A DNA stretch of 64,000 nt from Paenibacillus assamensis DSM 18201 (GCF_000422445.1 NZ_KE383839.1:190321-254320); one strand, 5' to 3'. Positions 1 through 8,942 are shown, counted from the stretch's first letter. The notes: generated from the sequence alone by a model not told the origin. Translations and numbers: made by a program.

Positions 1-1
1 G

Positions 2-418
2 TTATTCGCTATCCACTAAATTAAGCTGCCAAGTTACACCGAATTTATCGGCCACCCATGCAAACTTTTTACTAAATGGATATGCACCTAAAGGCATCAT
101 CACGAATCCATCCTTAGACAACTTCTCGAAGGAATGGTCTATTTCAGCTTCTGTATCACAATTGACGAATAAAGAGATCGCCGGTGTGAAACTAAAGTCA
201 TGCTTCACGAAGCTGTCAAAGAACCTAAACTGCTGCCCATGTATAGATAAGATTGCTTGCATCACAGTGCCCTCTGGGCCATCTTCGTTCGGTCCATAGT
301 ACTTCGCCTCTACGATTTCGGCATTGTCGAAGATGGACATATAATAGTTCATAGCCTCTCGAGCTTGACCAGTAAACATCAGAAACGTAGAAATTTTTTG
401 CACGGAATTGCTGTTCAT
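2..418 (-). CDS. VOC family protein (PhnB/YjdN-like)
   Basis: A 138-residue single-domain protein of the vicinal oxygen chelate superfamily, complete at both ends. It starts KISTFLMFTGQAREAMNYY, typical of the PhnB-like (formerly 3-demethylubiquinone methyltransferase-like) branch, followed by an alternating beta-alpha pattern and the late motif GAYPFSKKFAWVADKFGV seen in that branch. The start has AAGGAG upstream. Family members are small dimers that bind a metal or small ligand; many are uncharacterised and no substrate can be read from the sequence. Nothing lies upstream in this window, so the neighbourhood to the left is unknown. The family call is firm, the function open. Confidence 0.85.
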   Translation of the reverse strand: MNSNSVQKISTFLMFTGQAREAMNYYMSIFDNAEIVEAKYYGPNEDGPEGTVMQAILSIHGQQFRFFDSFVKHDFSFTPAISLFVNCDTEAEIDHSFEKLSKDGFVMMPLGAYPFSKKFAWVADKFGVTWQLNLVDSE

Positions 419-528
419 CGTTCATTCACTCCTTAGACACAATGGATATAGTATGCTTCAAACAAAAACAAAACATACGTTCTCGTATCAATTATTATCT
501 AAGAGTTAGTTGATCGTGTCAAATCCTA

Positions 529-1755
529 TTATTTGACTTGATATTTGATACTTTTCAGGACAGCATTTCCTCTTTCTGAACCAAATAACATCGCGAGTAT
601 AAAGAACACGACGACATATGGCAATATGGCAATCGTAGTTAGTGATGCCGCCCATCCGAGCAGAGGAGGCAGCAAGGTAGCACCTGTATAAGCGACTGCC
701 ATTTGATAACCCATAAGATGCTGCGATTGCTCTTTGCCGAAACGTACAGGAGTTTCATGCAGCATACATGGATAAATGGGCGCGCATCCTAATCCCACCA
801 TAATAAAGCCAATTAACGAAAACGTAGTTGGCAGCGGCAGCAATAGTATGACTGCACCCGTTAGAGCTATGAATTGTCCGGAACGAATCAACATTTTGTT
901 GCTAACCTTTAAAGTGATAAATCCGGTGATGAATCTTCCTACTGTAATGCCTGCGTAATACATAGATACCCATTGTGCTGCAACGGAAGCGGGTAAGCCC
1001 TTCACATTTACGAGAAAACTACTGCCCCAAAGTCCCATCGTTGCTTCTGTTCCGCAATAGAATAAGAAGGCAAGCAGCGTTGCTTTAGCACCTTTCATTT
1101 TTAAAGGACTACCTTTTTTGTTCTGTGTATCGTGAGTAGATATTGTTGCATCAATTTCGTTATGATTAGCAGTCGTGTCAGTGGCAGACTCATCGTTCCC
1201 CTTATGTACAACTCGCTTCCAGAGGGGGAGAGTGAGCAATAAAATAACAACCAATGCAAACTGAATCATCGCGATTGTAAAATATCCATCTCGCCACCCA
1301 CTGCTGCCAACCATATAGTAAGACATTATGAATGGGCCAATCGTTGCACCAACACCCCAGAAGCTGTGAAGCCAGCTCATATGATGGGCTTTATAGTGTA
1401 GTGCGACATAGTTGTTTAAGGCCGCATCAACAGCACCTGCACCTAAGCCCAAAGGTATAGCTAATACAATTAGCCAGATTAACGATGGTGCGTAGGCAAA
1501 TCCTAGCAGTGCGGCAGCTGTCATAAGGCTGCTAATAAATGTTATTCTTCCAGTTCCTAACCACTTTAACATAAGACCACTCATTGAACTGGAGACAATG
1601 GTACCGCCTGCAATAATCATAGAAAGCAAACCAGCTGTCTCGAACGATGCGTTGTATTCTTTGTGCATAATTGGCCATGCCACCCCGAGTAAGGAGTCCG
1701 GCAGACCTAAGCTAATAAAGGCTAAATAAATAATCAGTAAAAAAAATGTTGCCAT
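529..1755 (-). CDS. MFS transporter
   Basis: About 408 residues with twelve predicted hydrophobic helices in two six-helix halves separated by a charged central loop around residues 190-225 (rich in D, N, T, K). The start MATFFLLIIYLAF is preferred because AAGGTGG lies 11 bases ahead; the in-frame GTG five codons upstream sits inside that ribosome site. The first helix contains GLPDSLLGVAWP, reminiscent of FucP/YfkF-like sugar-transporter branches of the major facilitator superfamily. It follows a LysR regulator by 66 bases on the same strand, so the regulator probably controls it. Substrate unknown; either uptake or efflux is possible. Confidence 0.85.
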   Translation of the reverse strand: MATFFLLIIYLAFISLGLPDSLLGVAWPIMHKEYNASFETAGLLSMIIAGGTIVSSSMSGLMLKWLGTGRITFISSLMTAAALLGFAYAPSLIWLIVLAIPLGLGAGAVDAALNNYVALHYKAHHMSWLHSFWGVGATIGPFIMSYYMVGSSGWRDGYFTIAMIQFALVVILLLTLPLWKRVVHKGNDESATDTTANHNEIDATISTHDTQNKKGSPLKMKGAKATLLAFLFYCGTEATMGLWGSSFLVNVKGLPASVAAQWVSMYYAGITVGRFITGFITLKVSNKMLIRSGQFIALTGAVILLLPLPTTFSLIGFIMVGLGCAPIYPCMLHETPVRFGKEQSQHLMGYQMAVAYTGATLLPPLLGWAASLTTIAILPYVVVFFILAMLFGSERGNAVLKSIKYQVK

Positions 1756-1796
1756 AATCTGTGAAGCCACCTTATGTTTATTTTCTTGACGATGTA

Positions 1797-1819
1797 GAAA
1801 ACAGCTGTTAGGGCTGTTT
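1797..1819 (-). terminator. Hairpin between LysR gene and MFS gene
   Basis: On the minus strand AAACAGC and GCTGTTTT form a 7-bp stem with a 7-base loop followed by a short T run. It lies just after the LysR stop and before the MFS ribosome site, so it could partly separate expression of the two genes. Confidence 0.45.
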
Positions 1820-1821
1820 AA

Positions 1822-2694
1822 CTATAAAGTCGTAGATTCGGTATACGATGTAATCCAATGGTAGAGCTTTGATCCTAATTGTGCATTTTGAGCAACCAAA
1901 GTAATAGAGCGTCTTTCGTCCAAGTCTTCGATCGGAAGTGCGAACAATTGGAGATGTGCCAGATGTCGAGCTTTCAGTTCGGGAATGATGGTGATTCCCA
2001 TCCCAGCCGCGACAGCACCAAAAATAAAGTCTCCAGAGGCGACTTCGTTCAGCGCAAGAGGTGTATAACCAGCAGCATCGAATTGTGCAAGAATAAATGT
2101 TCTGGTATCACATGGTGCTTGATGTACGAGTAAGGTGTCATCGCAGAGATCAGCGAGCATGACCGAGTTACGTGTACGGAACCGATGGTTCAAGGGAAAC
2201 ACCGCATAGTAGCCTTCATTAAACAGCTCTTTTCTCCAAAGGGATCCAGTGGCATAAGAACTATCTATAAAGACAGCGTTGAGTCTTCCTTCTCTTAACG
2301 ATTGCATGAGTTCAGCTGACGTATTTTGAATCATGATACGAGCGGACTGATCAGGGAGCGATAAATGATTCATTCTTTGCGGTAAGTAATAGGTCGCTAA
2401 ACTAGGCAAAGTTCCTATCGCGATAGGTGCCGTGTTATCGTATTCCCGCATTTCTTGGTGTATGTCGACCAGTTCTGCAAATACAGGTGTAATTCGGGAG
2501 TGAAAATGTTCACCCGCTTCCGTCAGTTCAATCCCGATTGACGTTCGATGAAACAATACTACGTTATAGTGATGTTCAAGATTGCGAATATGCTTGCTTA
2601 TCGCAGGCTGGGAAAGATTTAGCGCATAAGCCGCTTTAGATAAGCTTTTTTGTCTTGCAGCTTCAGTAAAGCTGTGCAACCAATCTATATTCAT
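1822..2694 (-). CDS. LysR family transcriptional regulator
   Basis: A 290-residue protein of normal LysR length. Residues 1-60 are a winged helix-turn-helix (SFTEAARQKSLSKAAYALNL, then QPAISKHIRNLE), and the rest is a periplasmic-binding-like effector domain beginning around residue 90 (APIAIGTLPSLATYYLPQ). The ATG has GGAG upstream at slightly long spacing. It lies directly upstream of the MFS gene on the same strand, unlike the usual divergent LysR arrangement, so autoregulation of a joint transcript is likely. The effector cannot be deduced. Family assignment is secure. Confidence 0.92.
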   Translation of the reverse strand: MNIDWLHSFTEAARQKSLSKAAYALNLSQPAISKHIRNLEHHYNVVLFHRTSIGIELTEAGEHFHSRITPVFAELVDIHQEMREYDNTAPIAIGTLPSLATYYLPQRMNHLSLPDQSARIMIQNTSAELMQSLREGRLNAVFIDSSYATGSLWRKELFNEGYYAVFPLNHRFRTRNSVMLADLCDDTLLVHQAPCDTRTFILAQFDAAGYTPLALNEVASGDFIFGAVAAGMGITIIPELKARHLAHLQLFALPIEDLDERRSITLVAQNAQLGSKLYHWITSYTESTTL

Positions 2695-3036
2695 TGATTA
2701 CTCACTCCATTGGGATGTTAGTACTCGTTGGTCATCGTTAATACTGCATGAAGATACTTAGCATTTTGGATAACATGTATACGTAATTTTTTACTTATGC
2801 ACACGACTTCCATCATACCATGATGATTTGTATTTGACGAATCAAAATACGACTACTCCAACCGTACACGTATTTTAATTGTATTACCGTTTTGGTCAGC
2901 TGCTGGAGATCTCGTGGTATCGTATATAGATGAGAAAAAACCGAAGGGGAGCCCTCGGTTTCTTTACGAGATATATAAAGCATTTGTCCGTGCATGTGGC
3001 TCGAAGTATGATATAGTAGTACACCATTTGAGCAAA
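2695..3036. other. Intergenic region, 342 bases
   Basis: Contains the upstream region of the LysR gene and the terminator of the gene that starts at 4281. I see no credible open reading frame: the only long frame here lacks a ribosome site and is a chance frame. Confidence 0.6.
2934..2963 (-). terminator. Intrinsic terminator after membrane protein gene
   Basis: Read on the minus strand, AAACCGAGGG pairs with CCCTTCGGTTT (one bulge) followed by TTTTTTC. It lies about 75 bases past the stop at 3037 and fits termination of the surface-protein genes. Confidence 0.8.
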
Positions 3037-4281
3037 TTAATCTAGTGGGAAGAAGTGAACAATCTCTCGCTCTGACTTAAATGTAAGAGGTGTGACAGCG
3101 TTTAATTTCCCTGTTAGAAGGTCATAGCGATGAATTTCTCTATTACGGTCTAGCGGCTTTTCTTTGATAAAGTCATATAAAACAAGAACTTCATCTTTAT
3201 GCTTCATAATATGACCAACTACACCTTCGTTATCAGCTAACTTTTGTTTGAATGCTTCGGATTGCTCTAGTTCATATTCGCGCTCTATTTCTTTATTTCT
3301 ATTAATAACGATTACTTTACCACTGAGATCAAATACATACAATTTATCTAGATAAACTTCGGTAATAAGCGGGAAGAAGCCGCTTGGAAGCTCTATTTCG
3401 TATTTAACAGTGCCATTGGATATATCGAGAAAGCGAATTACGGGTGCAATCTGTGGGTTTCCATTTCCATCGTCCAGAGTAACCGCAATTTGATCATGGA
3501 ACAAGACACAGCATTGTCCATGATATAGCGTACTTGTGTAAAAATATCGGTCACTTGCAACTTTGTTGCGATTCTGACTTGAAATGGGGAAATCTTGTAC
3601 AAGTTTATTTGTAGCCAAATCAATAACGTAGATACCTAACTTTTCTTGATCGGAATCGTCATACATGACATAAGCCTTATTATTTTTGACAAATAACGAA
3701 AATAAATAGCCTCTTAATTGAATATGATTCTGTTTCTCGCTTTCTTTATTCCAATAAATCAATGCATTACTATATTGATCTGGAGAAAAGTCGGGATGGG
3801 AGCCAATATTTAAAGATAGAAACATGTAGTCTGCATCTGCACGGATAAAAGTGTACCCTAAACCACGGTCAGTTCCATATATTTCGGGAAGTCCAAAAAA
3901 GGAATAAATTTCACCAGAAGATTGAAAACTATAATTGCGGTTACTTCGTTCAGAAAGATAATAAATGACTTCATTCCATTTAACAGCATTATCTATTTTT
4001 TGCCCGGCTTTAAGATCTTGCTGTTGATGTATGTTGCCTTTGCTATCATAAGTTAGAAGTTGGGCACCTTTTTCTAATATGGAAGAGTAGGAAACAATAT
4101 AATCCGATTTGTTAAGTGATAAAACGCCAGATTCTTTTGTAGTAAATGACTTCATATTTAAGAGAGTATCTTGTTTGCTTTGAGAAATGTTTATGCAGAA
4201 AATAATTATGATGGCCATGAATAGGAATGAAAGAAAGATGAAGAAAAATCTTCTATTTTTAGAACTCATTTTTGTAATCAT
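3037..4281 (-). CDS. Membrane-anchored propeller-like protein, unknown function
   Basis: About 414 residues. The start at 4281 (MITKMSSKNRRFF) is chosen because a strong AGGAGG lies 5 bases before it; the longer frame back to 4335 has no ribosome site. One transmembrane helix near residues 13-33 is followed by an extracytoplasmic part made of recurring beta-rich segments such as KLYVFDLSGKVIVI, AYVMYDDSDQEKLGIYVIDL and EVLVLYDFIKEKP, with the look of a beta-propeller. I do not recognise the family. It is probably cotranscribed with the YiiX-like gene upstream (64 bases between). It may sense or bind something at the cell surface, but that is inference. Confidence 0.7.
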   Translation of the reverse strand: MITKMSSKNRRFFFIFLSFLFMAIIIIFCINISQSKQDTLLNMKSFTTKESGVLSLNKSDYIVSYSSILEKGAQLLTYDSKGNIHQQQDLKAGQKIDNAVKWNEVIYYLSERSNRNYSFQSSGEIYSFFGLPEIYGTDRGLGYTFIRADADYMFLSLNIGSHPDFSPDQYSNALIYWNKESEKQNHIQLRGYLFSLFVKNNKAYVMYDDSDQEKLGIYVIDLATNKLVQDFPISSQNRNKVASDRYFYTSTLYHGQCCVLFHDQIAVTLDDGNGNPQIAPVIRFLDISNGTVKYEIELPSGFFPLITEVYLDKLYVFDLSGKVIVINRNKEIEREYELEQSEAFKQKLADNEGVVGHIMKHKDEVLVLYDFIKEKPLDRNREIHRYDLLTGKLNAVTPLTFKSEREIVHFFPLD

Positions 4282-4345
4282 ACGCTTCCTCCTAATAGGG
4301 ATAATGAGTAAAGGAGGGGGAGCTCCCTCACTCATTGATCAGGGG

Positions 4346-5089
4346 CTATCCTCTGTGGTGAAAGATTTTGGTATTGTTTGATTTGACTAATTCCATTGGA
4401 GAAATAATAGGATCAACTTTTAGATAATCTACATCTATGCCTTGTTCTTTCCAAGCTCTCCATACTAATTGAGAGCAGTAGAACTGATCGGTTCTCCATG
4501 GATTAACAAGTACCCAGTTATATGGCTTGCCTTCTTGTCTCTCCGAGTATGTAGCAGCGGCTCTATATTTGGCAAGGCTTGCTCCTTTCACACTCAAACC
4601 ATAGACTTTCGATCTGCCACCCCAATCATTCGTTCGAAACTGCACACCATCTCCTGTCTTAGATTCAACTGTTTTGGATGAATTATTACTTACAATTGCG
4701 GCATGACCAACTAAGGCAACGTTCACGCCTCCCCAGCTATAATCGTACGACACAAGTATATCCCCATAGGTTCCTAAAGATTTGGAAAAAGAAGTGATTT
4801 GCTTGTTTCTTAATTCATTCTTCACATCAGCAACTTCTTTCTCCTGACGGTCTTCCGCCAAGATGGCTTCGGGATTTTTTGCATATTCCAAATCACGATT
4901 GTAGATCTCTTTTAGCCTTTGAATATCTGTTTCATTGAGTCCTTGTTTTTTTAAATTTGTAGTAAGCTCAGGGGAAAAGACTGTTTCCGCATTTTTTTGT
5001 TCGTTAGCTAATGGTTGAGCGTAAGATAAACCTTGTACAGATAATAGCATAGTGCAACAAACAAGACCCATCATTAATTTCCTTTTCAT
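4346..5089 (-). CDS. Secreted YiiX/YaeF-like permuted papain-fold protein
   Basis: About 247 residues. The start at 5089 (MKRKLMMGLVCC) is preferred over the ATG three codons upstream because AGAAGGG lies 9 bases before it. A Sec signal peptide ends near SYA-QP. After a charged helical spacer, the C-terminal part has GHAAIVSNNS (candidate catalytic His) and QFYCSQLVWRAWKEQGID (candidate Cys), the order His-then-Cys expected of the circularly permuted NlpC/P60-like YaeF/YiiX group. Members are proposed amidases or peptidases on cell-wall or lipid substrates. The downstream gene is a membrane-anchored surface protein. Fold moderately sure, activity not. Confidence 0.75.
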   Translation of the reverse strand: MKRKLMMGLVCCTMLLSVQGLSYAQPLANEQKNAETVFSPELTTNLKKQGLNETDIQRLKEIYNRDLEYAKNPEAILAEDRQEKEVADVKNELRNKQITSFSKSLGTYGDILVSYDYSWGGVNVALVGHAAIVSNNSSKTVESKTGDGVQFRTNDWGGRSKVYGLSVKGASLAKYRAAATYSERQEGKPYNWVLVNPWRTDQFYCSQLVWRAWKEQGIDVDYLKVDPIISPMELVKSNNTKIFHHRG

Positions 5090-5224
5090 ATACAGCATCC
5101 CTTCTAAGTTTAATAGTAGTCATAGCAGTAGTTATTTGTTTGACTGTTCTTGGAGCACAGACGAAATTGTAGTTCTTTACCGCTTCTCTCTTATAAAGAA
5201 TCACCTCGCAAGGATAGATGAAAT

Positions 5225-5293
5225 AACCATTTGAAGCTATTAAAGTTATTAAATGGTTGATGATATATTATAATTATGCGAGCTTGACATCAA
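5225..5293 (-). promoter_or_regulatory. Promoter and candidate operator of the YiiX-like gene
   Basis: On the minus strand a -35 TTGATG (5288-5293) and a -10 TAATAT (5265-5270) are 17 bases apart. Just downstream, an inverted repeat AACCATTTAA / TTCAAATGGTT (arms 5249-5258 and 5225-5234) covers the expected transcription start. A third AACCATTTAA copy lies upstream at 5315-5324. The arrangement suits a repressor site or a 5'-UTR hairpin. Confidence 0.6.
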
Positions 5294-5334
5294 CTTTAAA
5301 TTTTTAAACACAAGAACCATTTAATGTAAAAAAA

Positions 5335-5685
5335 CTAGTTAATCGTATCTAAAATAAACATATATCCTGCACCACGCACATTAATAATATATTCTGGATT
5401 GCTAGAATCTTCGCCCAGCTTACTGCGTAATTTCTTTATATAAACATGCAACTTATTTGATTCAGCATGATCTGTATCGGTAACCCAAGCATACTGAATC
5501 AAAATCGTAGTTGAAACCACTTGATTAGGACTCATTAATAAACGCTGAAGCAATCGATGTTCAATAGGAGTTAACATTTCAATTTGTCCTTGTTCATTCG
5601 TGGTAATTAGTCCGCGTGCAATATCAATAGAGCGGTCATTTTTTAATGTAGCTATTAAACGAGTATCAAATGAGATGGCAAACAC
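5335..5685 (-). CDS. Stand-alone winged-helix (OmpR/PhoB C-terminal type) regulator
   Basis: About 113-116 residues consisting only of a Trans_reg_C winged helix: LTPIEHRLLQRLLMSPNQVV, then HAESNKLHVYIKKLRSKLG and the wing YIINVRGAGYMF. There is no receiver domain, so it cannot be a standard response regulator. The start is odd: the GTG at 5685 lies inside a perfect AAAGGAGGTG ribosome site, and the codon at optimal spacing (8 bases after GGAGG) is ATC at 5676. Either a rare AUC start or the overlapping GTG is used. It lies upstream of the surface-protein genes and probably regulates them. Confidence 0.75.
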   Translation of the reverse strand: MFAISFDTRLIATLKNDRSIDIARGLITTNEQGQIEMLTPIEHRLLQRLLMSPNQVVSTTILIQYAWVTDTDHAESNKLHVYIKKLRSKLGEDSSNPEYIINVRGAGYMFILDTIN

Positions 5686-5996
5686 CTCCTTTCAAGAGAA
5701 AAGATAGCGTTATGAGCGCTGTACATTAAATGTTACGGGTATCATAAATAACTGCACGAATTGCTGGATATTAAAAAATTAGAAGGTTTACTAAACTAAA
5801 TTAGAGAGTAAAGAAGAGGAGCATTAAAGTTCTTTTAGAATAGAAAATCATTCGATTGTTCCCATTTTATTCAATTTCGAGGATTTGTCAACTAAATTAG
5901 AAATGACAGAGTTGATATATATTGGCTTTTTCGCCAATGTCACAAATCGACCTATTCATATTGTTATATATAGTAAATAAACAAGGAGGTGGTCCT
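5686..5996. other. Intergenic region between wHTH gene and sigma factor gene
   Basis: An AT-rich divergent region of 311 bases carrying the upstream sequences of both neighbours. It includes a small palindrome, ATTGGC-tttttc-GCCAAT, at about 5919-5937. I cannot assign a convincing -35/-10 pair and see no gene. Confidence 0.5.
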
Positions 5997-6578
5997 TTGG
6001 CACATCTCATCCCCGGGGAGAAAGATAGCAAGCAGCATATCGAATGGCTGGTTGAACAAGTGAAAGCTGGCGACCATCAAGCTTATGGCGATATTATTCG
6101 ACACTTTGAAAAACAAATCTATCAATACTGCTGCTATCTCCTTAAAAATCGAGAAGAAGCAGAGGATGTATTGCAAGAAATTTTTATTATCGCTTACGAC
6201 AAAATCGAGCAGTACGAGCAGCAGACTTCCTTTTCCGCATGGCTGAACAAGATTGCTTATCATCATAGTTTGAACGTGATGAAGAAGAGAAGTCGCTGGA
6301 ATCGATTATTTTCTCGTTACAAACAGGAAGTTGTGCTGCGGCCGACCTATGCGAATCACCATGAGCAAATGATCGATGAGATGCTGGAATGCCTTTCTAT
6401 AGAAGAGAGACATGTGCTCTTGTTAAAAGCAGTGGAACAGTACAATTTTAATGAAATTGCAGACATTATGGACAGCAATCCAGCAGCGATACGGAAGCGA
6501 TATGAACGAATACGCAAGAAATTGATAAGTGCGAATAAGGAGGCTGCGATGAATGGAGCGCTGGTCGAATCAGGATAA
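5997..6578 (+). CDS. ECF-type RNA polymerase sigma factor
   Basis: 193 residues from a TTG start at 5997, chosen because AAGGAGGT ends 7 bases before it; the longer frame to 5922 has no ribosome site. Region 2 spans about residues 25-95 (YGDIIRHFEKQIYQYC, REEAEDVLQEIFIIAYDKIE) and region 4 about 130-180 (LSIEERHVLLLKAVEQYNF, NPAAIRKRYERIRKKL). This is the size and domain set of an extracytoplasmic function sigma factor. It overlaps the next gene by 26 bases, a membrane protein with DUF4179, which is the usual anti-sigma partner in such pairs. Target promoters are not evident. Confidence 0.93.
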   Translation: MAHLIPGEKDSKQHIEWLVEQVKAGDHQAYGDIIRHFEKQIYQYCCYLLKNREEAEDVLQEIFIIAYDKIEQYEQQTSFSAWLNKIAYHHSLNVMKKRSRWNRLFSRYKQEVVLRPTYANHHEQMIDEMLECLSIEERHVLLLKAVEQYNFNEIADIMDSNPAAIRKRYERIRKKLISANKEAAMNGALVESG

Positions 6579-7731
6579 GTTAGCGGAAACCCGGGTGAAG
6601 CATGTCGAGCGTCTCGTTCGAGAGACGCAAATGCCAGTCGATACGTATAGCTATGAAATTATGAAAAAGATAGGAGAGAAGCGTGGGCGTAAAAAAACGA
6701 ACATATGGAAAAAAGCCCTTATTGGTACTACGGTAGCAGCTGTGGTAGGCGGAATATTATTGGGGAGTGGATTTGTCTCACCAGTTATGGCAGAAGCGTT
6801 GAAACATATCCCACTCATCGGAAGTGTATTTCAGAATCATAATGATGCTGGTTTGAAACGGGCAGTAGAAAAAAATCTGGTAGCACCGCTTCAACAAAGT
6901 GTAACGCATGATGGAGTAACGCTTGCAGCAAAAGAAATGATTTATGATGGAAGTAGACTCTCATTGGTTCTTGAACGATCAGGAGAAGGCTTTACAGAAA
7001 CGTTCCTTGGTGAGTTTGATGCAGATGGCCGTACGTTTGGAGCGGGGAAAGGCGTGTTAGATCATATTCGTTTTAAAGTGAACGGTGAAGAACGATTTAT
7101 GAGCCTAACCTCACTACACCCAGTTAATGACCATACGATTATTGTCAAATTTAACGATGCACGCCCTGTGTTGTCACCTGGTGCTGTGAAAGGAATGGAT
7201 ACTACAATTAAGCGTTTCCCAGACCAATTCGATCTGACAATTGAGGCGACATTGACAGAAATTATGACTCCATTTTCTATGACTGTGCCTGTCAAGAAGA
7301 ATACAAAAAATATAGTGCTAAAGCCAAGTATGAAGTCCACTTATAGTAACTTTAGTCTAAGCTTAGAGCAAGTAGAGCTCACGCCTATTACAACTCGTAT
7401 ACAGCTCGTTGGTAAGGGAGAAATTGAAGCACTTCCAGAAATATATAGAGCTCCAAAAGGCGATTACTACGAAGGTAAACTAAATCTGGGCGCAGATATC
7501 GTGGATGAGCATGGAAACAGCTTAAAAGGTCTGAGCTATCATGGAATGGGTGGAGGAATTAACTTCTATGAGGGAATCTACTACCTTGATTTTATGTACA
7601 ATCCTTTCTCTGATAAGCCGAAGCATCTTACGATCAAGCCATATTTGTATGAGGCGATTACGTTAACCAACCATACCGTAACGAAAAAGTATATTCCTGA
7701 GCTTGAGTTTACGGTTCCTGTACCAAAATAA
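6553..7731 (+). CDS. Membrane anti-sigma factor, DUF4179 type
   Basis: 392 residues; ATG at 6553 with AAGGAGG 9 bases upstream, inside the end of the sigma gene. A cytoplasmic N-terminus of about 50 charged residues is followed by one transmembrane helix (IGTTVAAVVGGILLGSGF, near 55-75). After it comes the DUF4179 segment with PVMAEALKHIPLIGSVF, and then an extracytoplasmic beta-rich part whose C-terminal half matches DUF5643-like proteins (PKHLTIKPYLYE). Family knowledge: such proteins hold the partner sigma factor at the membrane until a signal is received. Translational coupling to the sigma gene supports that role. The signal is unknown. Confidence 0.85.
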   Translation: MERWSNQDKLAETRVKHVERLVRETQMPVDTYSYEIMKKIGEKRGRKKTNIWKKALIGTTVAAVVGGILLGSGFVSPVMAEALKHIPLIGSVFQNHNDAGLKRAVEKNLVAPLQQSVTHDGVTLAAKEMIYDGSRLSLVLERSGEGFTETFLGEFDADGRTFGAGKGVLDHIRFKVNGEERFMSLTSLHPVNDHTIIVKFNDARPVLSPGAVKGMDTTIKRFPDQFDLTIEATLTEIMTPFSMTVPVKKNTKNIVLKPSMKSTYSNFSLSLEQVELTPITTRIQLVGKGEIEALPEIYRAPKGDYYEGKLNLGADIVDEHGNSLKGLSYHGMGGGINFYEGIYYLDFMYNPFSDKPKHLTIKPYLYEAITLTNHTVTKKYIPELEFTVPVPK

Positions 7732-7766
7732 CTTATCACGTTCATAGGAAACGGAGAGATAACGCA

Positions 7767-8804
7767 ATGATAAAACGAGATAAAAGTTACTCATTTATAA
7801 AGAAAACAGCTTTAGGTCTATCTGGTGCTGTATTAATTAGTGGTATGCTGTGGACCAGCGGACAGATGTACGCATCAGCACTTGAATCTTCGGAGGAAGC
7901 TAAGTGGTTTGAATCGTTTGCTGAACAACTTCATGGCAAGAATTCGACTTTACAAGCCGTTTCAGCGAAGCAGCAAAGTAATACCCAAGATGGCATTACG
8001 CTTACAGTGAAAAATGTGAAGCATGATGGTAGGCAAATTGAGATGGAGCTGAATCGTTCAGGGGGGAGTAATCTATCCAAATCACTCCTTGGAGAACCAC
8101 TGCCGAATGGCCGAACGGACTACTCCAAAAAAGGCGTTCTGGATGATGTAGAAGTGTATATCAATGGCGAACTATTTCGTTTTTCAGGTGGCTCCCACAG
8201 GCCTGGAAAAGATTCTAATAGCGTTATTTTAAAATACCAAACTGCTACGAATCGGACTAACCCACACTTAGGGGCCTACAAGTCACTTCCCGATACATTT
8301 GAACTTACGATTAAAGCGACGCTCAGCAAGGTAAAGAAGCCATTTACCTTAAAAGCAGCTGTTAAAGGTAAAGAAAAAAGCACAATAATCTCACCGAATA
8401 TAACAAAAACACATGGAGACTTTGCATTAACACTCGAGCAGTTGGAAGTAGGTTCGTTTGCCACCTATATCGATCTTACGGGAATGGGAGATATGAAAGA
8501 TTTACCGCAAAAGTATCGAGGTCAAAAGGGAGAACGCAATGAAGGGCTTATCCAAATGGATTTTGATATCGTAGATGAAAAAGGTCACAACTTGAAAGGT
8601 ATGTTCTTGTTTGGTCTAGGTGGTGCTAGGGCCCAGAAGGATGGCGAATACAAGTTTAACTATGTCTACTCACCTTTTAAATCGACACCTAAAACCATAA
8701 CAATCAAGCCATATGTATTTGAGGTAACTGATCCTAGAAAGGGGAAAGTTGATAAAAAGTACATTCCTGAGCTTGAATATAAAGTGTCGTTAGCGAGTTC
8801 ATAG
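7767..8804 (+). CDS. Secreted/anchored paralogue of the anti-sigma ectodomain
   Basis: 345 residues, 36 bases after the anti-sigma gene and clearly its paralogue: QDGITLTVKNVKHDGRQIEM parallels HDGVTLAAKEMIYDGSRLSL, and both end with a KKYIPELE motif. The N-terminus is short (MIKRDKSYSFIKKTALGL) with one hydrophobic helix that acts as signal or anchor. The cytoplasmic sigma-binding stretch is therefore missing. It could compete for the same ligand, assemble with the anti-sigma ectodomain or act as an independent sensor. Same operon as the sigma/anti-sigma pair. Homology visible directly; role inferred. Confidence 0.8.
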   Translation: MIKRDKSYSFIKKTALGLSGAVLISGMLWTSGQMYASALESSEEAKWFESFAEQLHGKNSTLQAVSAKQQSNTQDGITLTVKNVKHDGRQIEMELNRSGGSNLSKSLLGEPLPNGRTDYSKKGVLDDVEVYINGELFRFSGGSHRPGKDSNSVILKYQTATNRTNPHLGAYKSLPDTFELTIKATLSKVKKPFTLKAAVKGKEKSTIISPNITKTHGDFALTLEQLEVGSFATYIDLTGMGDMKDLPQKYRGQKGERNEGLIQMDFDIVDEKGHNLKGMFLFGLGGARAQKDGEYKFNYVYSPFKSTPKTITIKPYVFEVTDPRKGKVDKKYIPELEYKVSLASS

Positions 8805-8850
8805 AATGTGCAGAGCGAGTAAAACTGGAAATTGATATGGATACATACGT

Positions 8851-8886
8851 AGCGATCGTACTCACAAATGAGACGGTCGCTTTTTT
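8851..8886 (+). terminator. Intrinsic terminator of the sigma operon
   Basis: GCGATCGTACTC pairs with GAGACGGTCGC (one mismatch/bulge) followed by TTTTTT at 8881-8886, 47 bases past the stop at 8804. Confidence 0.85.
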
Positions 8887-8942
8887 CATGCTGCTATCAA
8901 GGATATAATGGAACTATTGTTTTAGTCAAAGGAGAGTCTAAG

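Noticed and set aside
2813-2995. 60-codon minus-strand ORF upstream of LysR
   Set aside because: No ribosome site, overlaps a terminator, and the composition is not protein-like.
5004-5204. 66-codon minus-strand ORF over the start of the YiiX-like gene
   Set aside because: It lies in the leader of that gene, lacks a ribosome site and overlaps the signal peptide in another frame.
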